A stretch of DNA of 64,000 nt from JAVVHE01 sp038238915 (GTDB taxonomy: Bacteria > Pseudomonadota > Alphaproteobacteria > Sphingomonadales > Sphingomonadaceae): the NCBI GenBank assembly GCA_038238915.1, contig JBBSFH010000017.1:15437-79436 (forward strand), written 5' to 3'. The stretch's first letter is position 1, and each line of letters opens with the position of its first letter. This document shows, in pieces, positions 8,104-16,446 of the stretch. The notes beneath the pieces are model-generated. The model had not been told where the DNA came from, did no database searches, and was given only the letters and a program-made list of their open reading frames with translations. Made by a program: the position numbers and the translations under genes.

Positions 8104-9516
8104 ATGAACCACACCCACGACCTCATCGTCATCGGTGCAGGCGCAGCCGGGCTCACGGCCGCAGGTGGTTGCACGATGTATGGGCTCCGCGTCGCGCTGA
8201 TCGAGCGGGGGCGGATGGGGGGCGAGTGCCTGAACACGGGGTGCGTGCCGTCGAAGGCGCTGCTCGCCGCCGCGCACCGTGCGCACGCCGTGCGCACCGC
8301 CGCGCGCATGGGCGTCATCGCGGGCGAGCCGCGCATCGATTTCGCCGCAGTGCACGCGCACGTGCAGGCCGCGATCGCGCGCATCGCGCCGCACGATGCA
8401 CGCGAGCGGTTTGAGGCGATGGGGGTCGAGGTGATCGCGGGCGAGGCGTGCTTCGTCTCGCCGCACGCCGTGCGCGTCGGCGAGCGGACGCTGCGCGCAC
8501 CGCGCATCGTCATCGCCAGCGGATCGCGCCCGCGCCTGCCAGATATCCCCGGCCTCGCCGACACACCGCACTTCACCAACGAGACGATCTTCGATCTGAC
8601 CACGTGCCCCGAGCACCTGGCGATCCTAGGCGGCGGCGCGATCGGGGTGGAGATGGCGCAGGCGTTCCGCAGGCTCGGCGCGGGGGTGACGCTGGTCGAG
8701 GCGGACCGCCCGCTCGCGCACGAGGATGCGGATGCGGCGGCGCTGCTGCTGGGCACGCTGCGCGCCGAGGGCGTCCGCGTCCTCGCGGGCATCCCCGTGC
8801 GCCGGATCGCCGCCACCCCCACCGGGATCGAGGTGGCCCTCGCCGACGGCCAGACGATCGCCGCGAGCCACCTGCTCGTCGCCACCGGTCGCGCGCCCGA
8901 TCTCGTGTCGCTCGATCTCGCGGCGGCGGGGGTCACGGTCGGCACGGACGGGATCGTGGTCGATGCGCATCTGCGCACCTCGGCGCGGCACATCCTCGCG
9001 ATCGGCGATTGCCGCGCCGGGCCGCGCCTCACCCATGCCGCGGGCCATGAGGGGGCGCTCGCGGTGCGCGCCGTCGCGCTCGGCCTGCCCGTGCGCGTCG
9101 ACTATTCCGCCTTGCCGCGCGCGATCTACACCCAGCCCGAACTCGCGCAGATCGGCCTGACCGAGGCCGATGCGAGGGCCAAATACGGCGAGGTTTCAGT
9201 CACCACCGCCCCCTTCGCCGATGACGACCGCGCACTTGCCGAGAACAACGCGGCCGGGTTCGTCAAGCTGGTCCGCGCGCGCGGCCGCGTGATCGGCGTC
9301 ACCATCGTCGGCGCGCACGCGGGCGAGCTGCTGCTGCCGTGGAGCCAGATCCTCGCGCGCAAAGCGTCGGTCTTCGGGCTTACGGGTGCCATGATCGCCT
9401 ATCCCACGCGCTCGGAAGCGTCGAAGACGGCGGCGTTCGAGAGCGTCCGGCCATTGCTGTTCCACCCGTTGCTCAAACGCTGGGCGGCCCTGTTGGCACG
9501 GGCGCGCCGTGCCTAA
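8104..9516 (+). CDS. FAD-dependent pyridine nucleotide-disulfide oxidoreductase (mercuric-reductase-like)
   Basis: A 470-residue group I flavoprotein. FAD motif VIGAGAAGLTAA at about residues 9-20, redox-active disulfide ECLNTGCVPSK (C42, C47), NAD(P) motif AILGGGAIGVEMA and FAD motif HILAIGDC. The C-terminus has AYPTRSEASK instead of the His-x4-Glu pair of dihydrolipoamide dehydrogenase and lacks the CC tail of MerA, so neither classical activity can be claimed. The start at 8104 (MNHTHDLIVIG) fits the family better than the upstream in-frame ATG/GTG. The stop overlaps the radical SAM gene by 8 bases, so the pair is one operon. Confidence 0.88.
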   Translation: MNHTHDLIVIGAGAAGLTAAGGCTMYGLRVALIERGRMGGECLNTGCVPSKALLAAAHRAHAVRTAARMGVIAGEPRIDFAAVHAHVQAAIARIAPHDARERFEAMGVEVIAGEACFVSPHAVRVGERTLRAPRIVIASGSRPRLPDIPGLADTPHFTNETIFDLTTCPEHLAILGGGAIGVEMAQAFRRLGAGVTLVEADRPLAHEDADAAALLLGTLRAEGVRVLAGIPVRRIAATPTGIEVALADGQTIAASHLLVATGRAPDLVSLDLAAAGVTVGTDGIVVDAHLRTSARHILAIGDCRAGPRLTHAAGHEGALAVRAVALGLPVRVDYSALPRAIYTQPELAQIGLTEADARAKYGEVSVTTAPFADDDRALAENNAAGFVKLVRARGRVIGVTIVGAHAGELLLPWSQILARKASVFGLTGAMIAYPTRSEASKTAAFESVRPLLFHPLLKRWAALLARARRA

Positions 9517-10492
9517 CTCGGGCGCGATGCCCGTTCCGTCCCCATTCGCCGTCGCGCACGCCCCGGTCGATCCGCCGAAGTTCCGCGATCCCGACTGGAC
9601 CGCGCGCGGCGAACCCCGCGCGCGCGTGGCCCTGACCGCGCTCACGACGTTGTGGTTCAACACGGGCACGCTCTGCAATCTCGCCTGCACCACCTGCTAC
9701 ATCGAGAGTTCGCCCCGCAACGACGGGCTCGTCTACCTTAGCGTCGCCGAGGTCGAGGCCTATCTGGACGAGATCGTATCGCTAAGCCTGCCCACGCGCG
9801 AGATCGGGCTGACCGGCGGCGAACCATTCATGAACCCCGCGATCATCGCGATCATGGACGCCTGCCTCGCGCGCGGCCACCGGCTGCTGGTGCTCACCAA
9901 CGCAATGCGCCCGATGCGCCGCTTCGGCTCCGCGCTGCTGGGCCTGCGCGCGCGGTACGGCGAACGGATGACGCTGCGCGTCAGCCTCGATCACCATACT
10001 GCAGCCGTGCACGAGGCCGAACGCGGTCCACGGACCTGGCAGCCCGCGATCGATGGTCTGCGCTGGCTGGCACGAAGCGGCGTCTGCGTCGCGGTGGCGG
10101 GCCGCACCTTGTCCGGCGAGACGGAGGAGGACGCGCGCGCCGGATATTCGCGCCTGTTCGCCGAGCTCGGCCTCGCGCTCGATGCACTTGATCCCGTTCA
10201 GCTAGTGCTGTTCCCCGCGATGGATGCCGCCGCCGATACTCCCGAGATCAGCGAAGGCTGCTGGGCGACGCTGGGCAAATCTCCCGAAAACGTGATGTGC
10301 GCTTCCAGCCGGATGGTGGTGCGCCGCCGCGGCGAGGCCAGTGCGCGCGTCGTCGCGTGCACGCTGCTCCCCTACGATCCCGGCTTCGATCTGGGCGCGA
10401 CACTCGCCGAGGCGGGCGGTCCGGTCGCGCTCAATCACGCTCATTGCTCGCGCTTCTGCGTGCTCGGTGGAGCAAGCTGCTCGGCCGCCTAA
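9509..10492 (+). CDS. Radical SAM enzyme, function unknown
   Basis: A 327-residue protein with the radical SAM cluster motif LCNLACTTCY (C56-x3-C60-x2-C63) and the SAM-binding LTGGEPF further on. The last 20 residues hold three more cysteines and a histidine (AHCSRFCVLGGASC), which may bind an auxiliary cluster. The gene starts with a GTG inside the end of the flavoprotein gene; an ATG at 9527 is an alternative. It lies in the arsM/glycosyltransferase cluster, where a radical SAM enzyme is expected, but the sequence around the cluster differs from ArsS as I know it. Confidence 0.85.
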   Translation: MPNSGAMPVPSPFAVAHAPVDPPKFRDPDWTARGEPRARVALTALTTLWFNTGTLCNLACTTCYIESSPRNDGLVYLSVAEVEAYLDEIVSLSLPTREIGLTGGEPFMNPAIIAIMDACLARGHRLLVLTNAMRPMRRFGSALLGLRARYGERMTLRVSLDHHTAAVHEAERGPRTWQPAIDGLRWLARSGVCVAVAGRTLSGETEEDARAGYSRLFAELGLALDALDPVQLVLFPAMDAAADTPEISEGCWATLGKSPENVMCASSRMVVRRRGEASARVVACTLLPYDPGFDLGATLAEAGGPVALNHAHCSRFCVLGGASCSAA

Positions 10493-10874
10493 TTCACGCG
10501 CCAGTTCTACCCGATCGACTGCCGCGTTCGACAACCAGACCCAAACTTCCTCAAAGGAACGCGGCGACCGATCTTCGCTGGGCGCAGCCGCCAAGCCCAA
10601 CACCCTGGGGTCTGCCGTGCGGGTGGGGCCGTCCTGCCGGGTGGGCGTTCGATGCTTGCGCGGGGCTTGGGCGAGGGCGCTCGGCGCGTGCGCAACTGCG
10701 GCAACGGTGCACAAGACGAACACCCAACCCCACCGCGTCGCGCCGTGAGATTGTCGTACCGATCACCGACGAGATCATCGATGGACCACGGCTCACGGTT
10801 CGCGGCCACCCGGAGCCAGCCGTTTTCCGATTGCGTTGACCGCGTGCGGAGGGCGCATTAGGCCAGATTGAGAC
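10493..10874. other. Gene-free stretch before tRNA-Gly
   Basis: No convincing coding frame on either strand; the open frames are high-GC noise. The tRNA promoter must lie in its right end. Nothing else is recognisable. Confidence 0.5.
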
Positions 10875-10948
10875 GCGGGTGTAGCTCAATGGTAGAGCAC
10901 TAGCCTTCCAAGCTTGTGACGCGGGTCCGATTCCCGTCACCCGCTCCA
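10875..10948 (+). tRNA. tRNA-Gly, anticodon TCC
   Basis: Cloverleaf with acceptor GCGGGTG pairing CACCCGC, a D arm GCTC/GAGC, anticodon loop CTTCCAA with TCC at 10907-10909, a T arm GCGGG/CCCGT around TCCGATT, and an encoded CCA at 10946-10948. The anticodon stem holds one T-T mismatch. It reads GGA (and GGG) glycine codons. Confidence 0.95.
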
Positions 10949-10974
10949 ATTCCGCCAACCCCGCAGGAGGCGGC

Positions 10975-11781
10975 ATGGCCGTTCCTCTACCCTCACCCCC
11001 CGCCCTTGGCCGCCGCGCCCCGCGCCGTGCGCCGCGTCCCGCCGCGCCGCCGCCCACTGGCCCGCAGCGCCTCGCCAAGCTGCTCGCACGCGCGGGGGTG
11101 GCCTCCAGACGCGATGTCGAGAAGATGATCCTCGATGGCCGCGTCGCGCGCGGGGGCGAGGTCGTGGCGCATCCCGCCCCGCTGGTGACCTCGCTCGAAG
11201 GGGTGACCGTGGACGGCAATCCGGTGGCGCGGCCGGAGGCGGCGCGGCTGTTCCGGATGCACAAGCCGCCGGGCGTGCTCACCACCAATTTCGATCCGCG
11301 CGGACGGCCCACGGTCTATGGCCTCGTGCCGCCCGGCCTGCCGCGCATGCTCGCGGTGGGGCGGCTCGACATGACGAGCGAGGGGCTGATCCTGCTCACC
11401 AACGATGGTGGCTTGAAGCGCGCGCTGGAGCTGCCCGCAACCGGCCTCGAACGTCATTACCGCGTCCGTGCCTATGGGGCGGCGACGCAGCAGCTGCTCG
11501 ACCGCGTGGCCGAAGGCGTGGAGATCGAGGGCGTGCGCTACGGCCCCGTGCGCGCGTTTCTCGAGTCCAAGCGCGGGGACAATGCCTGGATCGAGGTGAT
11601 GATCACCGAGGGCAAGAACCGCGAGGTGCGCCGCGTGATGGAGTGGCTCGGCCTCAAGGTGAACCGGCTGATCCGCGTCGGCTACGGGCCGTTCATTCTT
11701 GGCGATCTGCCGGTGGCGCGGGTGGAGGAGGTGGAGCCGGGGATGCTGCACGACGTGATGCGCGGCCTCAAGCTGGCGTGA
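10975..11781 (+). CDS. rluB: 23S rRNA pseudouridine synthase (RluB/RsuA family)
   Basis: A 268-residue RNA modification enzyme. A Pro/Arg-rich tail is followed by an S4 RNA-binding domain (QRLAKLLARAGVASRRDVE, from about residue 31), then the catalytic VGRLDMTSEGLILLTNDG with the active-site Asp, and ITEGKNREVRRVMEWLGL near the end. RluB modifies U2605 of 23S rRNA; RsuA/RluE paralogues cannot be fully excluded. The stop overlaps the GTG start of rsmD (GTGA), indicating coupled translation. Confidence 0.9.
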   Translation: MAVPLPSPPALGRRAPRRAPRPAAPPPTGPQRLAKLLARAGVASRRDVEKMILDGRVARGGEVVAHPAPLVTSLEGVTVDGNPVARPEAARLFRMHKPPGVLTTNFDPRGRPTVYGLVPPGLPRMLAVGRLDMTSEGLILLTNDGGLKRALELPATGLERHYRVRAYGAATQQLLDRVAEGVEIEGVRYGPVRAFLESKRGDNAWIEVMITEGKNREVRRVMEWLGLKVNRLIRVGYGPFILGDLPVARVEEVEPGMLHDVMRGLKLA

Positions 11782-12314
11782 GGATCATCGCCGGGCGGTG
11801 GCGTGGTCGCTTGCTCGAAGCGCCGCCGGGGTTCGCAACGCGGCCGACCGCGGCGCGCGCGCGCGAGGGGCTGTTCTCGATGCTCGATGCGCGGCTGGGC
11901 AGTTTCGAAGGGCTCCGCGTGCTCGATGTTTTCGCGGGATCGGGCGCGCTGGGGCTCGAAGCGCTCTCGCGCGGCGCGACGCACGCATGCTTCGTCGAGG
12001 CGTTTCCCGCGCCGCTCGCCTGCCTAAAACGCAACATCGCTGCGCTGGGCGCGACCGCGATCAGCGAGGTTGTGCGCCAGCGGGCGGAAGCGATGGGGGC
12101 GGCTTGCGGTGCCTACGATCTCGCGTTCCTCGATCCACCCTATCACATGGGGCTTGCCCCTGCCGCGCTGGCGCGGCTGGCGGATGGCGGGTGGCTGGCG
12201 CCCGGCGCGTGGATCGCGGCCGAGACCGCACATGATGACGATCTGCCGGGGTGGGATGCGGAGGTATGCCGCGATCACGGCAAAGCGCGGCTGCGGTTGC
12301 TGCGTGTGCGCTGA
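11778..12314 (+). CDS. rsmD: 16S rRNA (guanine(966)-N2)-methyltransferase RsmD
   Basis: A 178-residue SAM-dependent rRNA methyltransferase. It begins VRIIAGRWRGR, as RsmD does, with SAM motif VLDVFAGSGALGLEALSRGA and catalytic LAFLDPPYHMG. The correct start is the GTG at 11778 overlapping the rluB stop; a longer frame back to 11643 only adds a translation of rluB in another frame. It methylates G966 in the 30S subunit. Confidence 0.93.
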   Translation: MRIIAGRWRGRLLEAPPGFATRPTAARAREGLFSMLDARLGSFEGLRVLDVFAGSGALGLEALSRGATHACFVEAFPAPLACLKRNIAALGATAISEVVRQRAEAMGAACGAYDLAFLDPPYHMGLAPAALARLADGGWLAPGAWIAAETAHDDDLPGWDAEVCRDHGKARLRLLRVR

Positions 12315-12852
12315 CGCCAGCCGCCGCGAGCCGGGATGCGGGGGTACCGATGGGCACACAGAAAAGGGGCGCGGAGTTCGTTGACTTCCGCGCCCCATTC
12401 CACCGTGACGAATTCGCGAGCCGCTTGTTTCGCGCGGGTAACAGCGGAGCAAGGTCCACCAAGCCAACGCGAGCGTCGCAGCTCCCACCAACATCGAAGC
12501 AAAGATCGTGCCAACTCCAGTTTTGCGCCGTTTGCCAAGCGTTCGCTATCGCGCTGGTCACGAAAGTGTAAAATTTTCCGACGGTCTTGCGATGGTGGTG
12601 CGGAACGATCGGCCGTGCCGGCTTTCTTTTGATTCACCATTGCGCCCCCGACTTGCACTACGTCCGCGTTCCGGCGCGGTCGCGCGAGAAGCGCGCGTCG
12701 CGCTGACGGGCGGGGCTGCCGCAGACACAGCGCACTTGCCGGGTTCCCTCCGAAGACAGGGAAACCGTACCAATTTGACGCCTGGGGCTAAGGCTCCGGC
12801 GCGCCCGCGCCTTGACTTGGGCGCACCCCGGCGCGAAACCGCCGCTCGTCTC
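12315..12852. other. Gene-poor stretch: hairpin at its left end, argD leader at its right end
   Basis: No frame is convincing. A strong hairpin (12366-12396) fits a minus-strand terminator. The stretch from about 12400 to 12660 is less GC-rich; one minus-strand frame contains a membrane-like segment VGTIFASMLVGAATLALAWW, but it has no clean start and no stop before the hairpin. Around 12742-12766 lies another stable hairpin (GGTTCCCT paired with AGGGAAACC with one bulged A), upstream of argD. Confidence 0.45.
12361..12396 (-). terminator. Intrinsic terminator read on the minus strand
   Basis: A 10-bp perfect stem (GGGGCGCGGA at 12366-12375 paired with TCCGCGCCCC at 12387-12396), loop 11 bases. 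On the minus strand it is followed directly by TTTTC. On the plus strand it has no T tract, though it may still help to end the rluB-rsmD transcript. No confident minus-strand gene ends here. Confidence 0.6.
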
Positions 12853-12877
12853 AAGGCGGCCTGTCGCGCCGCCTTTT
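12853..12877 (+). promoter_or_regulatory. Terminator-like hairpin in the argD leader (possible attenuator)
   Basis: AAGGCGGC (12853-12860) pairs with GCCGCCTT (12868-12875), loop CTGTCGC, followed by TT to make a TTTT run, only 8 bases before the argD Shine-Dalgarno GGAG (12885-12888) and 19 bases before its ATG. A terminator at this spot, on the same strand as argD, would stop the transcript before the gene unless read-through is controlled. It could also simply end an upstream small RNA. Confidence 0.5.
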
Positions 12878-12895
12878 CGCGTTTGGAGCCCTGCG

Positions 12896-14089
12896 ATGGC
12901 CATCACTCCCCTCATGCCCGTCTACGCCCGCTGCGAGGTCGCGCCCGTGCGCGGTGACGGTGCATATCTGTTCGACGCGCAGGGTCGGCGCTGGCTCGAT
13001 TTCGCGGGTGGCATCGCCACCAACAGTCTGGGCCACGGCCACCCGCATCTCGTCGCCGCAATCGCCAGACAGGCGGCCACGCTGATGCATACGAGCAATC
13101 TGTATCAGGTGCCCGCGCAGCAATCGCTGGCCGAACGCCTCGTCCGCCTCACCTTCGCCGACACGGTGTTCTTCACCAATTCGGGGGCCGAAGCGCTCGA
13201 ATGCTCAATCAAGACCTGCCGCCGCTTCCATCATGTGAACGGCCAGCCCGAACGCTACGGCATCATCACGTTTGGCAACGCCTTCCACGGCCGCACGCTC
13301 GGCACGATCAGCGCCACCGATCAGGCGAAGCTGCGTGACGGCTTCGCGCCGCTTCTCGATGGCTTTACCGTGGTCCCCTTCGGTGATCTCGCCGCGGTCA
13401 AGGCGGCGATGGGGCCGCACATCGGCGGTTTCCTGCTCGAACCGATCCAGGGCGAGGGCGGCATACGGACTGCCAGCCACGATTTCCTCGCCGGCCTGCG
13501 CCAGCTCGCCGACGAGACCGGTTCGCTGCTGATCCTCGATGAAGTCCAGTGCGGCGTCGCGCGCACCGGCAAACTCTTCGCGCACGAACATTACGGCATC
13601 GCGCCCGATATCATGGCGATCGCCAAGGGCATCGGCGGCGGCTTCCCGGTGGGGGCGTGCCTCGCCACCGAGCATGCCGCGAAGGGCATGGTCATCGGCA
13701 CGCACGGCAGCACGTTCGGCGGCAACCCGTTGGCGATGGCGGCGTGCGAGGCGGTGCTCGATATCGTTACCGAACCCGCGTTCCTCGAACATGTGACCCA
13801 AATGGGCACCCGGCTCAAATCCTCGCTCCAGCAGATGATCGGCAACCACGACGATCTGTTCGAGGGTGTGAAGGGCACCGGCCTCATGCTCGGCCTCAAG
13901 GTCCGCACCCCGCACGAGGCGCGCCCCTTCGTCAACCACGCGCGCGGCTACGGCATCCTCACCGTCGCGGCGGGCGATAATGTGGTCCGCATCCTCCCCC
14001 CGCTGACGATCGAGGAGCACCACATCGCCGAGGCGGTCGCCTGCCTCAGCGCCGCTGCACACGCATGGAACGAGGCCAGGGCGGCGTGA
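12896..14089 (+). CDS. argD: Acetylornithine aminotransferase
   Basis: A 397-residue class III PLP aminotransferase, cytosolic, of arginine biosynthesis (N-acetylglutamate semialdehyde to N-acetylornithine; often also the succinyldiaminopimelate step). Visible motifs are FTNSGAEALE, GNAFHGRTLG, LLEPIQGEGG, ILDEVQCGVARTGK and the PLP lysine in AIAKGIGGGFPVGA. The start ATG at 12896 has GGAG 7 bases upstream; an in-frame extension to 12812 would run through the leader hairpin and is unlikely. It is separated from argF by a short opposite-strand gene. Confidence 0.95.
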   Translation: MAITPLMPVYARCEVAPVRGDGAYLFDAQGRRWLDFAGGIATNSLGHGHPHLVAAIARQAATLMHTSNLYQVPAQQSLAERLVRLTFADTVFFTNSGAEALECSIKTCRRFHHVNGQPERYGIITFGNAFHGRTLGTISATDQAKLRDGFAPLLDGFTVVPFGDLAAVKAAMGPHIGGFLLEPIQGEGGIRTASHDFLAGLRQLADETGSLLILDEVQCGVARTGKLFAHEHYGIAPDIMAIAKGIGGGFPVGACLATEHAAKGMVIGTHGSTFGGNPLAMAACEAVLDIVTEPAFLEHVTQMGTRLKSSLQQMIGNHDDLFEGVKGTGLMLGLKVRTPHEARPFVNHARGYGILTVAAGDNVVRILPPLTIEEHHIAEAVACLSAAAHAWNEARAA

Positions 14090-14108
14090 TGTTGGCGTTG
14101 GTCGAGAG

Positions 14109-14456
14109 CTATAGCGGCAGCGTCGCCGTGCCGAACGCCTTCAGCGCGGCGAACAGCAGCACCGGCAGGCCGATCATGTCTGCGACTGCGATGTTCCGCA
14201 GGGGCTTCGGCGAGCCTGCGAACCAATATAGTACCAGGAAAGACATCATGCTGATCGCCACGACCACCGATGCCAGTCGGCGCGTGCCAGGATCGAACAT
14301 CGCCCAGACGCAGACGACGAAGATCGCAAGGAACAGCGCGGCGCGATGATGGAGGAGGAGGAACGTGGCGCTATCGGGTGCAGCCCCGTAAAGCCTCGTG
14401 ATCAGCGAGGGGGTGAACATCGCGGCGGCAGGCAAAACGTGAATTGCGGCGAGCAA
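14109..14456 (-). CDS. Small multi-pass membrane protein, unknown function
   Basis: 115 residues with about four hydrophobic helices: near the N-terminus, FLLLHHRAALFLAIFVVCVW, LASVVVAISMMSFLVLYWF and MIGLPVLLFAALKAF. The start is a TTG at 14456, directly preceded in frame by GGA and a TAG stop, so no longer protein is possible. It lies between argD and argF on the opposite strand. I do not recognise the family. Confidence 0.6.
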   Translation of the reverse strand: MLAAIHVLPAAAMFTPSLITRLYGAAPDSATFLLLHHRAALFLAIFVVCVWAMFDPGTRRLASVVVAISMMSFLVLYWFAGSPKPLRNIAVADMIGLPVLLFAALKAFGTATLPL

Positions 14457-14485
14457 TCCCTAGGCAATCAGATAGGGCACGGCCG

Positions 14486-15466
<981 letters not shown>

Positions 15467-15481
15467 GGCGCTCGGCCCAGG

Positions 15482-15571
15482 CCCCCTCCGCCCTTCGGGC
15501 ACCTCCCCCAGTGGGGGAGGATCGATCCTCCCCCACTGGGGGAGGTGGCGAGCGAAGCGAGACGGAGGGGG
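15482..15571. repeat. Intergenic palindromic repeat, copy A (inverted pair)
   Basis: Two head-to-head copies of a GC-rich unit, centred on a perfect 44-bp palindrome (15502-15545) with the axis inside GATCGATC. Outer parts read CCCCCTCCGCCCTTCGGGC on the left and end GACGGAGGGGG on the right. The same unit recurs at 16462, 33934 and 35102. This copy spans the gap between argF and the conserved part of hslO and is open in the hslO frame. Confidence 0.9.
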
Positions 15572-16446
15572 ATCGGCCGGGCGCGATCGAACTCGATCGC
15601 CTCACCGCCTTCAGCCTCCCGTCGCGCAACGCGCGCGGGCGCATCGTGCGCCTCGGGCCGACGCTGGGGGCCATCCTGAAAGCGCACGCCTACCCGCCCC
15701 CGCTCGCGCGCCTGCTCTCCGATGCGCTCGTTGTCACCGCGCTTCTGGGCGCGATGCTGCGCCCCGACGAAGGCCAGCTAACCTTGCAGGTCCAGGCCAA
15801 GGGTGCGGTCGTCGATCTGATCGTCTGCGATTGGCGCGACGGCAAACTGCGCGGCTATCTGCGCCACGATGCCGAGCGGCTGAGCTATCTGGGCAAAAAT
15901 CCTTCGATCAAGGCGCTGCTCGGCCAAGGCTATCTGGCGGTCACGCTCGATCAGACCGCGTCTGCCGAGCGCTACCAGGGCATCGTGCCGCTGGAAGGCG
16001 CGAGCCTCGCCGAGATCGTCGAACGCTATTTCGATCAGTCCGAACAGCTTCCCACACTCATCCGCACCGCGTCCGCCGATGGCATCGCGGGCGGCCTGAT
16101 CGTCCAGCATCTGGCGCGCCGGGAATTGGACGGCGAGCGCCTGTCGGTCGCAGCGCAGCACCCCGATTGGGATCATGTCCGCGCACTCGCCGCCACGGTC
16201 AAACCCGAGGAACTGACCGATGCCGCGCTCCCCTTGGACGCGCTCCTGTGGCGCCTGTTCAACGAGGACGAGGTCCGCGCCCTCTCCCCCATCGCCATCG
16301 GCAATGCGTGTCGCTGCTCGGTCGCCCACTTCGCCACCGTCCTCGCCCGCTTCCCCGAAGACGAACGCGCCGCGATGCGCGGCGAAGACGGCCTGATCGG
16401 CGTGGACTGCGAATTCTGCGCGACGAGCTACCGGGTGGCGGTTTGA
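15511..16446 (+). CDS. hslO: Redox-regulated chaperone Hsp33
   Basis: Holdase chaperone activated by oxidation. The family begins near LDRLTAFSLPSRNARGRIVRLG (first residue at about 15592), and the C-terminus has the zinc-binding NACRCS (CxC) and DCEFC (CxxC) cysteines. The start is unclear: between the argF stop and the conserved region no ordinary ATG exists. The in-frame candidates are an ATG at 15442 inside argF and the GTG at 15511 inside the palindromic repeat. I give the GTG, which makes 311 residues with about 27 repeat-derived ones. The repeat also supplies a GGAGG at 15541-15545. Confidence 0.85.
   Translation: MGEDRSSPTGGGGERSETEGDRPGAIELDRLTAFSLPSRNARGRIVRLGPTLGAILKAHAYPPPLARLLSDALVVTALLGAMLRPDEGQLTLQVQAKGAVVDLIVCDWRDGKLRGYLRHDAERLSYLGKNPSIKALLGQGYLAVTLDQTASAERYQGIVPLEGASLAEIVERYFDQSEQLPTLIRTASADGIAGGLIVQHLARRELDGERLSVAAQHPDWDHVRALAATVKPEELTDAALPLDALLWRLFNEDEVRALSPIAIGNACRCSVAHFATVLARFPEDERAAMRGEDGLIGVDCEFCATSYRVAV

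Noticed and set aside
8104..9516. Calling the flavoprotein MerA or dihydrolipoamide dehydrogenase
   Set aside because: It lacks the C-terminal Cys pair of MerA, any merR/merT neighbours, and the His-Glu pair of dihydrolipoamide dehydrogenase.
9509..10492. Calling the radical SAM protein ArsS
   Set aside because: The cluster motif context (NTGTLCNLACTTCYIESSP) differs from ArsS as I know it and there is no recognisable ArsS C-terminal domain; only radical SAM is supported.
10551..11312. Minus-strand frame across tRNA-Gly and the start of rluB
   Set aside because: It crosses a tRNA gene and runs antisense to a confident CDS.
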